A model generated the notes under the pieces. It worked only from the letters and a program-made list of their open reading frames with translations, did no database searches and was not told the origin of the DNA. From Stereum hirsutum FP-91666 SS1 (Eukaryota > Basidiomycota > Agaricomycetes > Russulales > Stereaceae): a DNA stretch of 64,000 nt. The stretch is from the NCBI RefSeq assembly GCF_000264905.1, contig NW_006763142.1:732597-796596 (forward strand), given 5' to 3'. Of the stretch, positions 11,845 to 24,322 are shown piece after piece; position 1 is the first letter of the stretch; each line of letters starts with the position of its first letter. Made by a program: the position numbers and the translations under genes.

Positions 11845-13361
11845 CTATTCACAAAACCCCTCAATCAAAATGCCACGATCCTCGAAATGATGTAGCGACG
11901 CAGCAAAATCATCAATTGAACCACCTCCCATCCGAAGATCCTGGGCACCGAATGTGTGCTTCATCGAAGGCGAATCCAACGGAAACTGGCTGGGATTAAA
12001 GAACCGAAGAATCTTCAATGATCCCACGGATGCCGGCAGATCTGGAGTACCCCTGCAAAGCCACTTCAAAGCCAGCTCTGGAGTCAGTGTCGATCCAAAG
12101 CTCTGGCCGTCCACGACCCAATCGGTATAATTGAGAAAGAGTCCGAGATGTGTGACAGAAGGGGGGAGAAGGAAGAGCAAGTCGTGAGCCTTCTCCTCGA
12201 ATCGGAGGTCTATCTCGTTTAGGTAGACGATGAGTCGCGTCACGTTCGGGCAGTACTCGCGGAAGTAGCCCAACGCACGGCGCTGTCTTTCGGGAGAGAA
12301 ATCTGACAGGACGATGGTCTTCAGCCGGGAGCCTTGGATAGCTAGAAATTTTCCCGCGGCCGGAGAGGTGCTACTGATGACGACTGTGGATAGAGAAGGG
12401 TATGGAGGGTTTGAGGCGTCCTGCTCGCAGGAGCAACCCCGCATGCGATTAGAAATTTCGACGCCTGATACGATGGAAGGTAGCTGCAGCGCACAAAGGC
12501 TGCACGCTTGGACAGTGGAGATCCAGACGTGAGGATGAACGGTTCGCAGCCGAGAAAAGCCACGCAGAACAGTATCTCCACGGACGGTTGCGCTCGGCAC
12601 GAGGTTGTCCACGATAGTATGCTCCAACCGAAGCAGTGAACTGCCTGCAGTGGTAATGAGAGCGTTCCACGCCTGCTCCGGAATTATGAGGGGAGGTGTT
12701 GTTGATCCAGCGACGGACAAAGGACGTGGTGCACCAATCACCAGAATTTGGAGGTTGGGCATGGATCGAAAGATGTCGGCGAGGTGTAGGAGCACGGGAA
12801 CATTGGCGTATGCAGGGCCCGTTGGCAAATCCCTCATGGAAAGGCTCAGTCGGCGTGTTCGATGCCCAAGTGGAATGGAGGAATCGTCTGGGGTAGTTGG
12901 ATTAGCGGCGGCCTTTAGTAAAGTAGTTGCTAGTTGCGCCATATCTTGGGTTCGAGAAAGCAGGATGGACTCGTATAGCAGAGGCTGCACTAAGTCATGC
13001 CATCGCTTGCATACGAGCGTCAACCGGAGCTTCGTGGAATTCGACAACCGAATTGAAGGAAATAATGCGTCCACTGGTAGACACAAAACCGTGTTCCACA
13101 GCCGGACGTCAGAGGCGAAAGGGTCGTCGTGATCAATGTCGAGGCTGCCAGATACAAAGGTCGCATGATGGAAAATCTTCAGCCAGATTTCGTTGGGGAG
13201 AGTGAATGATTCTGAAATAGATCGTAAGTCTAGGATGCAGGCGTGATCGATTGTTCAGTGCAAATGGACTGACCGGTATGCTTCGGAGGTTTGGGAGCAT
13301 CGATTTCTGGAGCGTTTGTGCGTATGAGGTCGCGGTAGTTCTCTACTACAAACTTATACAT
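11845..13361 (-). CDS. F-box-like protein, unrelated to the tandem pair
   Basis: Two exons, 13361-13274 and 13211-11845, giving 484 aa. The F-box-like segment is TLPNEIWLKIFHHATFVSG and, further on, LRLTLVCKRWHDLVQPLLYE, separated by an insertion that is common in Agaricomycete F-box proteins. The remainder has LRR-like strands (PNLQILVIGAPRPL, VTHLGLFLNYTDWVVD) typical of substrate-recognition regions. The start MYKFVVENYRDL is preferred; an in-frame ATG at 13436 would add 25 residues but falls within the distance expected for a 5' UTR after the TATA box. Role as SCF adaptor is inferred from the fold only. Confidence 0.75.
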
Positions 13362-13833
13362 GTTCTTTCTCTGTTGTGATCTCGGGAATGGTCGGCTAAA
13401 ATAGTTCGTTAAGCTCAGAACAAGGATCATCCACATTCAAAGTATGAGCTCCGTCGTCGCCGAGCCCAGGACTCGGACGGCGCTGTGCACTCTGTTCTTA
13501 TATAGGTAAGGACGACTCACGAAGTTTCTGGGGCACCTACGATGATTCTAGGAGGAAGCGATGCTACGTATCGGCGACCTTTAGACTCAAGCCACGGTTA
13601 TATACAAAGGCTGCCTGGAGATGCGACATGCCACAATCGCCACGACCGTCGACCACGATTCGGCAGTGACACGTAAGAGATGGTGCCACAGTGGCGCAAG
13701 TTCCCACACAGAAAAGACGTGGTCAGAGGACAGTACCCTGATAAAGCCTCAGTCTGGATAAAACTATGTCAAATACGGTATAATAGATCATCGCAGTCCA
13801 CGTAGTAAAGGCCCGCTATGGTGCACAGGGTAG
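13362..13833. other. Spacer holding the promoter of the third F-box gene
   Basis: No gene. It contains a good minus-strand TATA box at 13497-13504 and the 3' UTR of the carboxypeptidase gene. Confidence 0.5.
13497..13504 (-). promoter_or_regulatory. TATA box of the third F-box gene
   Basis: Minus-strand TATATAAG about 60 nt upstream of the ATG at 13436 and 136 nt upstream of the preferred ATG at 13361. Position fits a core promoter; no other evidence. Confidence 0.4.
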
Positions 13834-16155
13834 CTAGAGAGCGACGTTCCTCAGCCAGCGATTCACCATGGCCAGACTTTCTTGCGGTTTATCGTGCGGT
13901 ACCTACACACAAGGGATAGTATGTCGCAAAAATAAGTGGTGTAAATGATGCATAAAGACGTACCATGTGTCCCGATTCAAATACAGTAGCAAATGTCAGT
14001 CCCTTCGCACTTCTCGTCAAGCCTGCAGCCCTCCCGCCGACAATCCACTCCCTCAAGGTCTGACTTCCGTATTCTATTTTGCCAGTCCAGTCCATGTCTA
14101 GCGTCCATCTCTCATTCCCTACCCAGTTAGCTATCGCATCATAATTTCCGACATATACGAGCACTCGGACTCCTCGATCGAGCAGGGCCGCGATGTAGTC
14201 ATGTGAGGATTGGAACTCGTCTCCTGAGGCTTCGAAGGCTCTGTTCACTGCCCACCCGACGGTGCTGAAGTTCTGGGGTACGGCGTCATCGACACCAAGA
14301 GACTCTCGAATGGAGGTTTGGCTCAAATATTTCCCAACGGATCTGTATGTAATAAGGTCAAGATTGTGATATGGCATCTTTATCTCGAATGCTTACAAGG
14401 AAATATAATAACATATTGTTTCGGTCACTTCTCCTTCACAAACGGTTCTAATGTCGTACACACTGAGACCTGGCAGGCACGAATATATGTGAGCAGCACG
14501 AATGATCAAAGCGTATGAGGCACAACACCAACCGCTCGAGAACATAGGGACTGTCAACTCAGTATCACAAAACTGGTGAGCAGCCTGGCAGTTTATCTGG
14601 TCATACTGGTCTATGCAACTGTCTTTTAGCAGTCTTTGACACCGTTGAACCTATAGTAGAAACACGTCGACGTTGAGGGTATAGGCGATTTGTTTTTCGT
14701 GGTGGTTACATACCGCCTTTTCCATCCGTACGCATGTACTGAGTCTACGTATTGAGCGAGATTTCTGGGTTGAAATACTGCGGACTGACCTTATTGGGAG
14801 GAAAGGCGTCAGCGGAGCCGAAACTGCTGAACAAGAAAAGTCGTTGTACGAAAGCGTCATGCTATACGGGTCAGTTACACCGTTTCCTGAAGGGACACAT
14901 AAGCATATGACGTCAACAAATACAGGAAATAAAGCACCTATCATGACGCTTGTTAGATTGATGGGCTCCATGCCAATCTCCACGAGCTTTGCGTTCTGGT
15001 CGTATATCTCCGCCGCAAACACAGGCGTATAGCGCCCCTAGCAGCAAATATACATGGTTTAGAAATTAATATTGAAGAGACTTGCTCGAGCTTACGCCGT
15101 AAGATTCTCCTGCAACATGGAACGGACGTCCCTTCAGCGAAGAGAAGCTATTGAACAAGATCGCGATGAAAGCGGCCATGTCTTTTGCGGCTTCAGGGGT
15201 GCTTGACTTATAGGAGAAAATGAAGGCTCAGTGAGATGCACATGAACGGGACGTCCAGCTAAGGGTAGCCCACCACAGTTTCCCCGTACTCTGCATAAGA
15301 GAAGCCCACTCCAACAGGCTGATCAACGAACAGCACGTTCGCGTTCGCGTTCCAAGAGTACGGATTGAACTCGACGTGCGTATCGTTGACGATGCTACAG
15401 GGTCCTATTTTACCCAGGTAAGCTGGTTGTGGTCTTCAAGAGCCCAGAGTGATTCTCCAGCCGCCTACCTAGTTCCATCATCAATCCGATTGAGGCAGAT
15501 GCGCCGGGACCTGCAAGAAGTCGGCTCTGTCATTGATTGATCCATGTCAACACAACAAAACACGAACCCCCATTGATCCACATTATGACATCGTCTGTGG
15601 AAGGATCGTTCCTGCTCTCGAAATAGTAGAAGAAGATATGTCTGACTTCTATGTCGACATATCCAGAGTATGCTCTGGTCATATTCGACATAAGTCAGAC
15701 GGCGGCAGGAAATTTAGTGCATCATGACTGTGTTCCGAGAGCGACTCACTGAGAAGTGGTATCACAGAAGTCCGTTTTCCTGATTCTGGTACTGTACTGA
15801 GGAAAAGCAGGGTGACGAAGAACAGTGAAAGTTTCGCTCAAGGCACCCATGTCATGCTGTTCATATATCTCTGTCGTGGTCCCAACTTCAGCTTGCATAG
15901 CAGCCTGTCCAGCCGAAGAGCACAAGGCGGAGACTGCGAAGTTCAACAGACCGAAGGCCTCGGATATCGTGAATATCATACTGCCGAAGTTGAAGTTCAC
16001 TGTCAAGAGCAAACTGTCGGAAAAGCGCGGGTGGCCATGCCAGGAGTCGGCTACCTCCGCGCCAAGTGTGTGGTAGGTAACGAACTTACTTACGCCACAC
16101 AGGACAAGTGTACGACGAACAGCTCGCCTCTTGATGCAGATAAATCAGAAGACAT
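13834..16155 (-). CDS. S10 family serine carboxypeptidase (carboxypeptidase Y type)
   Basis: Removes C-terminal residues from peptides in the vacuole or outside the cell (family knowledge). Thirteen exons: 16155-16094, 16013-15750, 15674-15568, 15510-15469, 15404-15274, 15206-15096, 15037-14938, 14886-14790, 14738-14714, 14650-14533, 14469-14397, 14342-13964 and 13902-13834; 525 aa. All catalytic parts are present: oxyanion motif WINGGPGAS, nucleophile in AGESYGGRYTPVF, aspartate in [15 protein letters not shown], histidine in FESGHMVPHDKP. The [15 protein letters not shown] stretch is canonical. The residue after GGPG is Ala where many members have Cys. The N-terminus has a hydrophobic leader ([15 protein letters not shown]). 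The 25-nt exon at 14714-14738 is well supported by phase. The start lies only 38 nt after the stop of the WDR59 gene on the same strand. Confidence 0.93.
15641..15699. repeat. Imperfect inverted repeat across a splice acceptor
   Basis: Left arm 15641-15668 and right arm 15673-15699 with a 4-nt loop; arms run TCTGACTT...CCAGAG and CTCTGG...AAGTCAGA, mostly complementary. The minus-strand 3' splice site of intron 2 of the carboxypeptidase (exon starts at 15674) sits in the loop. Confidence 0.75.
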
Positions 16156-16193
16156 GAAAAAGAGCCCAGCCATATTACACATATATTACACAA

Positions 16194-19100
16194 CTAGTCC
16201 GGAGGAAGCTCTTGCACAGAAAAAGATTGTGGCGACAGCACATAACGACCGGCGGCGCTCTGTGCATCTGCCACACTATCCCCGCTCTTACACAAACATC
16301 CACAGCCGGCAGCGCACGCAGATGCCTTTGTTGCTTTCCAGCACTTAATGTGGTTGACGTGATGACACAACAGACAGCTATATGAAAGCCCTGAGATAAA
16401 GTAAATCCTGTCAATGGCGGTCTAATTATCTCCGATGGAAGATGTGAGAATGCACCTTTGACCGGCAAGCGACATATTGCACAGAGCGGCATAGTGAGCC
16501 GCTGTCCACAAGCGGAGCACAGACGATGACCGCGAGGTGTAGCATCGTTCCCGCAACGTAAGCATAAAACGGCGACGCCTGTGCATGCAAAAATAATCAA
16601 CACACCACCTTTCTGATATGCTGCAAATCTTACCAAGCCGATTGCGTTCGGGTTCGCCAATGGGTTTGGCTAAAGCCTGAAGGTCGCGGTCCACTGCCTT
16701 CAGGAGCTCGATTCGCTTGTGCAAAAACTGCCATCTGAAGAGGATCTCGGCATAAACGAGAACATGATCAACGAGCTGCTCAAGGAACTGCGGCTGAAAG
16801 AGGTTCAGCTCTTGTTCTCTATTCCGAGGGTGAGTACCACTTCTAGTAAAAATTCGTCGAGGGACTCACTGTCCCTTCTGCAACTCTGTCGGGAAGTCGC
16901 GTAGGACCAAATGCTTGTTGGCTACCACTGGCTTCGCGCTAACAACCTGTGAAAACGTTGGAGTTCTCACATGTGCAGGAGCAAAGCTCAGCGGAATCCG
17001 CGTAGCGACGTCACCCCACGATTTGGCTACCGGCACTGGAGAGGTCGCACTTGGATTTTGAGGTGAATCCGGGACTCTTTTCCTCGGTGATTCTGATCCA
17101 GAAAGTACGATGTGCTTTCGACCGCCGCCAGGCACCGGTATCCCTGCTGTCCTGACATCACTTTCTGAAGGCCTACGATTAAGGATGGGTTCTTTTGAGA
17201 TATCTTGATCCCTGGCGACGAGTTGACGCATCCCGCTCGTGTTGAAAAGGCTGGACCACGAACCCCGAGAAGAGAGCGAAGAAAATGAAGCTGAGACAGG
17301 GTTACCAGTGGGAGAGGACGCTGGTCGAGGCCAGACTGGAGAGAGAGGAGGTCCGCGACCATCTTTGACTCGTCGAAGTGTGAAGTAATCGCCACTTGGG
17401 TGGCGCGAAATAGCCCGGAGCGGCGTTCCGACTCGTACGGGAGGGGATTTGTCTAAAGTACCACGTCAGGACGAACATGGAACAGACAAGCAGACATAGT
17501 TACGTTGTGGTGGAGTGGATCGATACAACTTGAGGAGCATAACAGAGAGCATGCCTAGCATTTGGATGTCCTTTTCTTGGGCAAATCCGTTATACCTAGG
17601 TGTAAAAATCAGTTTGATTCCGATGACTATGTGAGGATCTCGCAACAGCGCAAAACTCACATCTCTGTAACAAGGTGATACGTTAGGGGGTCTGAGCCCC
17701 ATGGCCCAGCTCTCCGTTTATCACCCTCAGCTTCTTGCGTCTTCTTGTTCGGTACGAATAACTTCATTGTCTTGAAGAACCTCTCATGGTCCCATCTCTC
17801 GTTTTTCCTTGCCACCACTCCGTTAATGTCGCACATATCCTCCAAATCCTTCCCGTCGAACACGTATTCGCTCGCCGCTTCCCTACAAGCTCCTACCACA
17901 TATCCCGCGTTGCGCAGGTGAACTGTGATAACCTGGGGAGGCAATAAAGAATAGCTCGCTGGTATTTCTTCAAACAGCCGTGATTGTTCCGATGCTCGGC
18001 GTTGCTTCAGGCGGGAGAACACAAGAAGGTTAGTCATGATAGTGAGGATACTATCACCCTCGTCCCCTCCTCGATGAAACTCGGGGGTCGCTATTTGGCG
18101 GTCGTGCGAGGCTACCGTAAGTCGACGAACGGCATCGGAAAGAAGAGCAGGTGACTGGAAGAGACGCGGAATGCTTTCGACAGGACGCTGTGGTACGGAT
18201 GGTGATACCGAGAGCTCGTGCATCGGATTACGAACGATTCGAATAGGTGCTCGGCTAAAGCATACTAGTTGTCCTGTGATTCAAAAGAAAGAACTAATGA
18301 GTGAGGTTAACACAATAACCTCCGAGAATGACTGACCGTTAGGCCCAAAAACGCCCTGAGACGTCCTAGGCTCAGCAATATTCTTTGCGGCCCCAAAAGA
18401 ATCCGTCGTCACCGCATCCTTTGCTCTTCGAACCTTTGACGGGCTCTCCTCGTCAGACGAACTCTCGAAGTCCATATGAAGAGGCTGACGCTCATGCTCG
18501 TCTTCGTTCCGGAACAGAAGAAAGCGGAGACATGCTTCGAGACACGGACGGCGTTGCTCACGAATTGCGCGCAGGCGCCGTAGCATGAGTGCTCGAGTGC
18601 GCATTGGAATGAGCGGAGATCGTTCGAGATCGACTGTCGGTGTTCCATCGGGATGTGTGGCGTGCGGGTATTCCTTCGGAAAGGTGAACGATACTCGAAT
18701 GAAAACGGAGGTTGATGAGGACTCGCCCCAAGGGCCGTTCAATCCCAAAGTGCAAGTCCGTCGTTTTGTCAGGTCATGCTGAAAATCCTGTCAGTACATA
18801 TAGCACCGAACACATCGGATGGGACGCACCTTCTCTAACTTGATCTTGAACGCAGATAACTTGGTCAAGACGGACGTGATCCTGATCCAGACACCGTCAG
18901 AGCTCACTTGAGACGTCTCCATGTGATAAATGTACTCACTCTTCCTGCAAGCTTTGTCCCTCCTCTTCGCCTTCCCACCTACCAGCACTTGCGCTCCTCT
19001 TTGTATATCCAGACGTATCTCTATCCCTCCCAATGGCTCCAGGCAACCACACAGGGCCACTCAGTGTACTCGGTAGTCCTAAGCCATTGTTGGCCACACT

Positions 19101-21775
19101 TTTCCCACCAGACCTCGATCGCGCCGGCTCTCTCGAACTCTGTCTACTCCGACTGCCCATCCTACTCACATTGCCACTGTTTTGCCCACTACCAGTCCCG
19201 GAACTGGCACCATCACGACCACCGCTGCCCGGGCCACCCGGTTTCTCTCCAACTTTGACGGAAGACAACCAGTGGAAGGCTTCGATCTTCGCGCTCTTTC
19301 CGCCCATGTTTCCTCTGGACATTGTGCCCCTTGCTGCTGAGATAGGTATTGGAACGGACGTAGCGGTGGGCGTAGAGTCCGGTTCCGACGAGGATGTGGC
19401 TAGACCACTGACATGTGAATGCGGAGGGGCTTGCGGCGTGTTATGCAAGCGGTGCGACGACGCAGCGGTTCGATGACCCGAAGTACGCTTGCGATGTACA
19501 TGGCTAAGAGGACGGGATGGATGTGCAGCGCGAACTTCGGCGAGGATGCCTCGGTGACCCACGGGTGCTGAGAGGGCTGGAGCTGGTTCTTTGACTGCTG
19601 GTGGCGTGCGGAAGGAAATCTTGCTGTCGGCATAACCTTGAGCGCGGGCAGGGGCAGGGATTCCCGTAGGTTGTCCTGCCCGCTACAATTGGGATATGAT
19701 TTAGCAACGACAGGTGTCGAAGTCATAGAATGAACAGACCTGCATGGCATCTGGGTTCACGGGCCACAGGCGAAGAGTCTTGTCCTTCGACCACGTGATG
19801 AGCTGGAAGTCGTTCCAATCTAAATCTTCATTAGTTGGATGACCTGGCTAAAACACTATTAAAACATACCGGGTCCTCCGCGACGCCACACAAACTCCTT
19901 CACAACATCCGTGTGACCCTCAAACACTTCCACCGGCGAGTCGGGGTCGACTCCCGTTCCTTCACTGGCATGCACAAACATCTCTAAAGTTGTTTCACTC
20001 CTCTGCGGTAAACTCAATACCCCCTTTCCGAACGGCAGGTCCCTGGCCCTCCACACCGGGTAGGTAGTATGTATCACCGACCGTGGTTGATCCATGTATT
20101 CGCTTGGTGTATATATAAAGTCCACGGCACTAGGGTCATCTTCGAAAGTGGATGTGTGGCCCGAGTAGCCAAGAACGTCCCAAATCTTGATAGTTTTATC
20201 GAGAGAACAAGTGAGGAGTTCACGAGAGCTATTGTGAGCCCAGTCAATACCATATATCTTGGCGGTGTGAGCTTTGATACGTTTGGTGGGTATTGAACCT
20301 TTCTGTAGATATCGAGGAGTCAGTGTAACTGAATTGAGATGAGGAGAAGGCAGTCTACTCGGCGGTCCCAGATCAAGACTTCATTCATATGCGACGATGC
20401 TAACACGTTTCCATCTTGTCGGTTCCATTTCACCTGGGTGCCACCCGCTGCATGATCGTAAGTAAATGCAGTAAGACGAGGCTACTCCGAAGCTTACCAT
20501 TGAACGCGCTAAGACCTACAAGAGAGAAGTCAGTCAAACAAATGCGATAACCGTAATAGTTCGATCCTACCGACCCATGACGGGCTTCTGACATGCTCGT
20601 AGATCCCATGCCCAGAGCCACGCATCTACTCCAGTACTGACCACAATATCGGGATCTTGGGTATGCCAGTTGATGTCGGTTATGGCACGGTAGTGAGAGT
20701 GTAGGACGTGCTCTATCGACGTGGTCCCACTCATGAAAAGGTTCCAAATCAAGCTGTGAAGGGTACCCAAGCTCATTTAGTCTTTGTTGGGAGGAAGGGA
20801 CGGACAGCGTCGTACAGCTTTTCGCTTGAGGTCGAAACAATATATTCTGAATAGCACGGTAAGCGACGTTGACTTCATGTTCGATCACAAGACGCGCGGA
20901 GGCCAAGCATCATGTATTAGCTGGGCGAAGAGTAACCTTTGATGTCAACGATGATAGAAGGGCTGAAATGTTGAGAACAGTACACATATTTCAAGGCTAT
21001 CGAATGGTACATTCACGGATCCTGCATTGTAGTACAGGCACAAGGGCATGCTGACGGCTACGACCATCCTGCTGCAGTCTCAATATTGTGATAAATCTGA
21101 GACACTGCATTCGCCATTTAACTAGGAGTGGAAGGGTCGAGCCACACTAGTTCTCGCGGACTGTTTACACAAGCCCATCCCTATCCTTGACAGATGTCGA
21201 CATAATGGAAACCCTCCGCGCGTGCCATTTTATATAGGGCAGAAGGGTTCGACATACCTGCGCGAGCGGGATGAGGGTTCCATTGTACATCGGCTACATC
21301 CCAAGTGCCTCCTTGAGGTAAGAAACGAGGTAATTCGAATGGCGCTTCCAAGTCGATGATGAAGAGGCCTTTTCGTCTAACGGTCCGACTTCAACATTGT
21401 GTTCGTTGAGTGTAAGTTTAAATCCCTACGCAGCAAGAACAACGTCGCGGTACGAAGGACCTATACTCATCTAACGCAATCCGTCAGCTTGCCACCATGA
21501 CCCCAAGTCAAGGTCTGACCACTCACGTTTCCGACCGCATCTCCTACCAGACCCTTCATATCTATCTGCAAACTCTTCTGTACGCCATCGTCAGGAGAAG
21601 ATGCGTCCGCATTATCGGATCGACCAGTGCCTTCGCTTGCAGACGTCCCAGATCCATATATTGAGTCTGAGGCAGGCTCTTTCGAGCTCTCTCTTCGACC
21701 GCTTGGGAAGTATACGCCTGGCCTGGTCGTTCCGGGGACGAATGTGGAGGAAAGGTCGTCTACGTCAGGTGTCAT
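16194..21775 (-). CDS. WDR59/Sea3 (Mtc5) subunit of GATOR2/SEACAT
   Basis: GATOR2 subunit at the vacuole that antagonises GATOR1 and so supports TORC1 activation by amino acids (family knowledge). Eighteen exons from 21775 to 16194, 1,422 aa, whole codons. N-terminal WD40 propeller: RKGLFIIDLEAPF, TWDVADVQWNPHPARA, IVSTSSEKLLIWNL, WSKDKTLRLWPVNPDAMQ. A Ser/Gly-rich linker follows, then an RWD domain (SLQEEITSVLTKLSAFKIKL, RTCTLGLNGPWGES, VSFTFPKEYP). The C-terminus is the family's zinc module: LCLRCGND, LCSACG, LCAICRLPVKG, CLLCHHVNHIKCW, CAAGCGCLC. Exon 20498-20515 is only 18 nt; exon 20816-20846 is 31 nt. One intron (20847-21257) is 411 nt against ~50-65 nt for the others. The RWD acceptor at 18882 was chosen because it restores the conserved SLQEEIT. 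Confidence 0.93.
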
Positions 21776-22776
21776 GACATGGATAGAGGTATTCAGCGCG
21801 CGATAATGTACAAAATCAACCGATGTCGACGTCAGCGACGTTGATGTTCAGTAAGAAGTGTGGCTTCGACAAGACCTGACAAGACGTGTACGGAAGCGCC
21901 AAACAGCGCCAAATTCAATCTACCCATTTGAAACTCCGCATCTTTCCAATTTCTTTGCTACCCGGATGGCCGCATCTTCCGACTCTGTCCTACTCTGTCC
22001 CATTTGCAATCTACGACGCTCTGGGATCGTTAGTCCAATGATGGGGCCACTCTACACGACATGATATCTTGTCATCTGAAGAGTCGTCGCCAATCATTGT
22101 AGCATGTGGGTGGCATTCCTCATCATGGTTAACCGAGTTTCAGGGTTGTTTTAGGGTGAAGAGGAATAATTGTCTTGCTCGATCTTTCAGTCTAACTACG
22201 TCTACGTATGTTCAGCTTTTATTTTCAGATTTAATTTTCCGCTGATGTTACTTCGCCTCCAGCTCTGCGTTATGAACAAACGACTTGTTTTTGTGAACAG
22301 ATTTTCCACTGCATGTGACTGCGAGCTGAGCTGAGTCTCCCATCATCGACATACTCACAGCTTGGGCGGCCCGTTATGCGGCGAAAGCCTGTTGAACGTC
22401 AAGGCCTCCCAACCCGCCATGCGATTGTCCTCCTTCATTGACAATGTCTTTGCCTATCATCCGCAGTTATGCCAAATGCGTGCACTCTGGATCTCTCGTC
22501 TCATTTGGGCACAGCTCGCTTGATACACCATGTGATCCCAATCGTTTCTCCCCCACAACCTAAACACTAGACATGCCACGTCCACAAACTTGATGGCCCA
22601 TCATGCTCACAGTTTCAATGACGTTGAGGAATCGCACATCTCATATGCATGAGCGCTCGAACTTATGTACTGTCCTCAGACACTATAAAGATGTAGGGCT
22701 ACTGGTGTCCCGTCACACATTCCCATCTGACGACCACCCTCATCGACGCAAGACTTCCTCGTATCTCTCCGCCAAG
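21776..22776. other. Divergent intergenic region between WDR59 and the first GH128 gene
   Basis: About 1 kb with no supportable gene. It should contain both promoters; a TATAAA at 22684-22689 lies about 90 nt before the GH128 start. Confidence 0.55.
22684..22689 (+). promoter_or_regulatory. TATA box of GH128 gene 1
   Basis: TATAAA 88-93 nt upstream of the ATG at 22777; positional evidence only. Confidence 0.45.
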
Positions 22777-24184
22777 ATGCTCTCCTTACTCGCCGTCTTT
22801 GTTTTCTCCGCTACCGCTGTCCAGGCCGGAAAGCGTGGTCTCACGTGGACCTATTGTAAGTTGACCATCCGTCATAGATATGTTCGATAACTGACGAAGA
22901 TCTCTCCAACGCAGACAATACTCCCCTGTAAGATTGTGTCACTGTGATCTAATGAGGACTGCCATATTGACTATAAATGACAGTAACCCTTCCGTTCTCA
23001 ATACTGGTAGTGGAGAGGTCGTTGCCATCTATGATTACGAGACCTATGCTCCGCCTTCTTCGAATGGTGATGGTGATTTGAACTTTATCGGTATGCAGGT
23101 ATGTCTAAGTCTCCATTTCCTTGCTAATTCCTAAAATCCTGACCCGCAATTGATAGCGTTGCACGGACTGCGACAGCAGCCCTATTGCTGAGCTCGCTAG
23201 CCGCCAAGCTGCTCAAGGCTGGGACAGTGAGTTCTGCCCCTCATTGTCTCCCGAATTCCTGCTAACGATCATACATTGTATCTATGCAGCCGTGTTCACA
23301 TTGAACGAGCCAGACGTAAACAGTATCTCTGCGGCTGATGCCGCCTCCTGGTACAGTGAATACAGTGAGTAAAAATAATCTCTTTTGTGCAAAATCCGTT
23401 GTGTTAATGCATGCTGTCGAACAGTAAGCCCCTTGGTCAGTAAATATGATTGGTAACAACAAAGCTCCGCCTCTGAAGTAGCGATATTCTCTGCATTCTC
23501 TAGACCATCAAAAAGGCCCTTCCTGCGGTGACCTCGAGCACAACATCTGGACAAGGTCTCAGCTGGCTCTCTGACATGATCAGCGCCTGTAACGGTGGTT
23601 GCAGCGCCGATTACATCAATCTGGTCCGTACACCTCACCCCTGTTGTCCCATTCCTCCTATCGCGAGCTGACACTTGATAATATTGTCAGCACTGGTATG
23701 GGTATGTATTTGAACATATTTTTTGAGCATCAGACATTTGCATTACTGAAATCGCGTGTAGAACGAGTTTCACCGACTTCCAAAGCCATGTCGAGTCCGC
23801 GATCAGCCAGTTCCCTGTGAGTAGTCTCTTGCCTGCCACAACTACATATCTCGCTCATGCAATTATACTAGAGCTACAAGGTGGTAATCACCGAGTTTGC
23901 CCTGACTAACCCTGCCGGTGGCGCATCCGATCAGTGCGCAATCCCTATTGTTCCTTTCCTCCCAATTCTGCTGACATTGGTTGGTTGGCAGGGTGGCCTT
24001 CTTCAAAGAAGCCTTTGCTTGGCTTGACACGGTAGATGAAGTCGTCTACTACTTCCCATTTGTTGCGACTTCACCCTCCCTCCTTTCTGCGAATGATGCC
24101 GGTGCCGTCTCGTATGTGGGGACGGGATCTTGTCTGTTCAATGACGATGGGACTGCTTCGACGGTGGGAGCCCTCATGAACTAG
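22777..24184 (+). CDS. GH128 family endo-beta-1,3-glucanase-like protein (copy 1)
   Basis: Secreted glycoside hydrolase of the Asl1-like catalytic-core family; characterised members cut beta-1,3-glucan of fungal walls. Eleven exons: 22777-22855, 22915-22927, 22984-23098, 23157-23226, 23290-23364, 23425-23435, 23504-23623, 23691-23701, 23762-23816, 23872-23933 and 23992-24184; 267 aa. Signal peptide MLSLLAVFVFSATAVQAG. Candidate acid/base is the Glu of TLNEPDVN and candidate nucleophile the Glu of VVITEFAL; INLHWYG lines the barrel. Paired Cys in RCTDCDS and SACNGGCSADY fit a secreted fold. Three micro-exons (13, 11 and 11 nt) are confirmed by phase and by the same sizes in copy 2. Likely role: cell-wall remodelling. 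Confidence 0.92.
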
Positions 24185-24295
24185 GCCACTGCCGTATAGC
24201 AGTAGCGCTATCAAGGAGCAGGGAGCATAACTGATGTGATATGTTGCTTCACTGCTTTGGACGAAGGAACGAGAGTTGTATACATTGAAGAGAGA

Positions 24296-24322
24296 GGCGG
24301 AGGAGGCGGAGGAGGCGGAGGA
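24296..24322. repeat. Short GGAGGC-type microsatellite
   Basis: About three copies of a 9-nt GGCGGAGGA unit, just downstream of GH128 copy 1. Confidence 0.8.

Noticed and set aside
16843..16869. A 27-nt intron in WDR59
   Set aside because: Too short; an acceptor at 16819 gives a 51-nt intron, the same phase and a better protein.
18903..18939. A 37-nt intron before the RWD domain of WDR59
   Set aside because: The acceptor at 18882 gives a 58-nt intron and restores the conserved SLQEEIT start of the domain.
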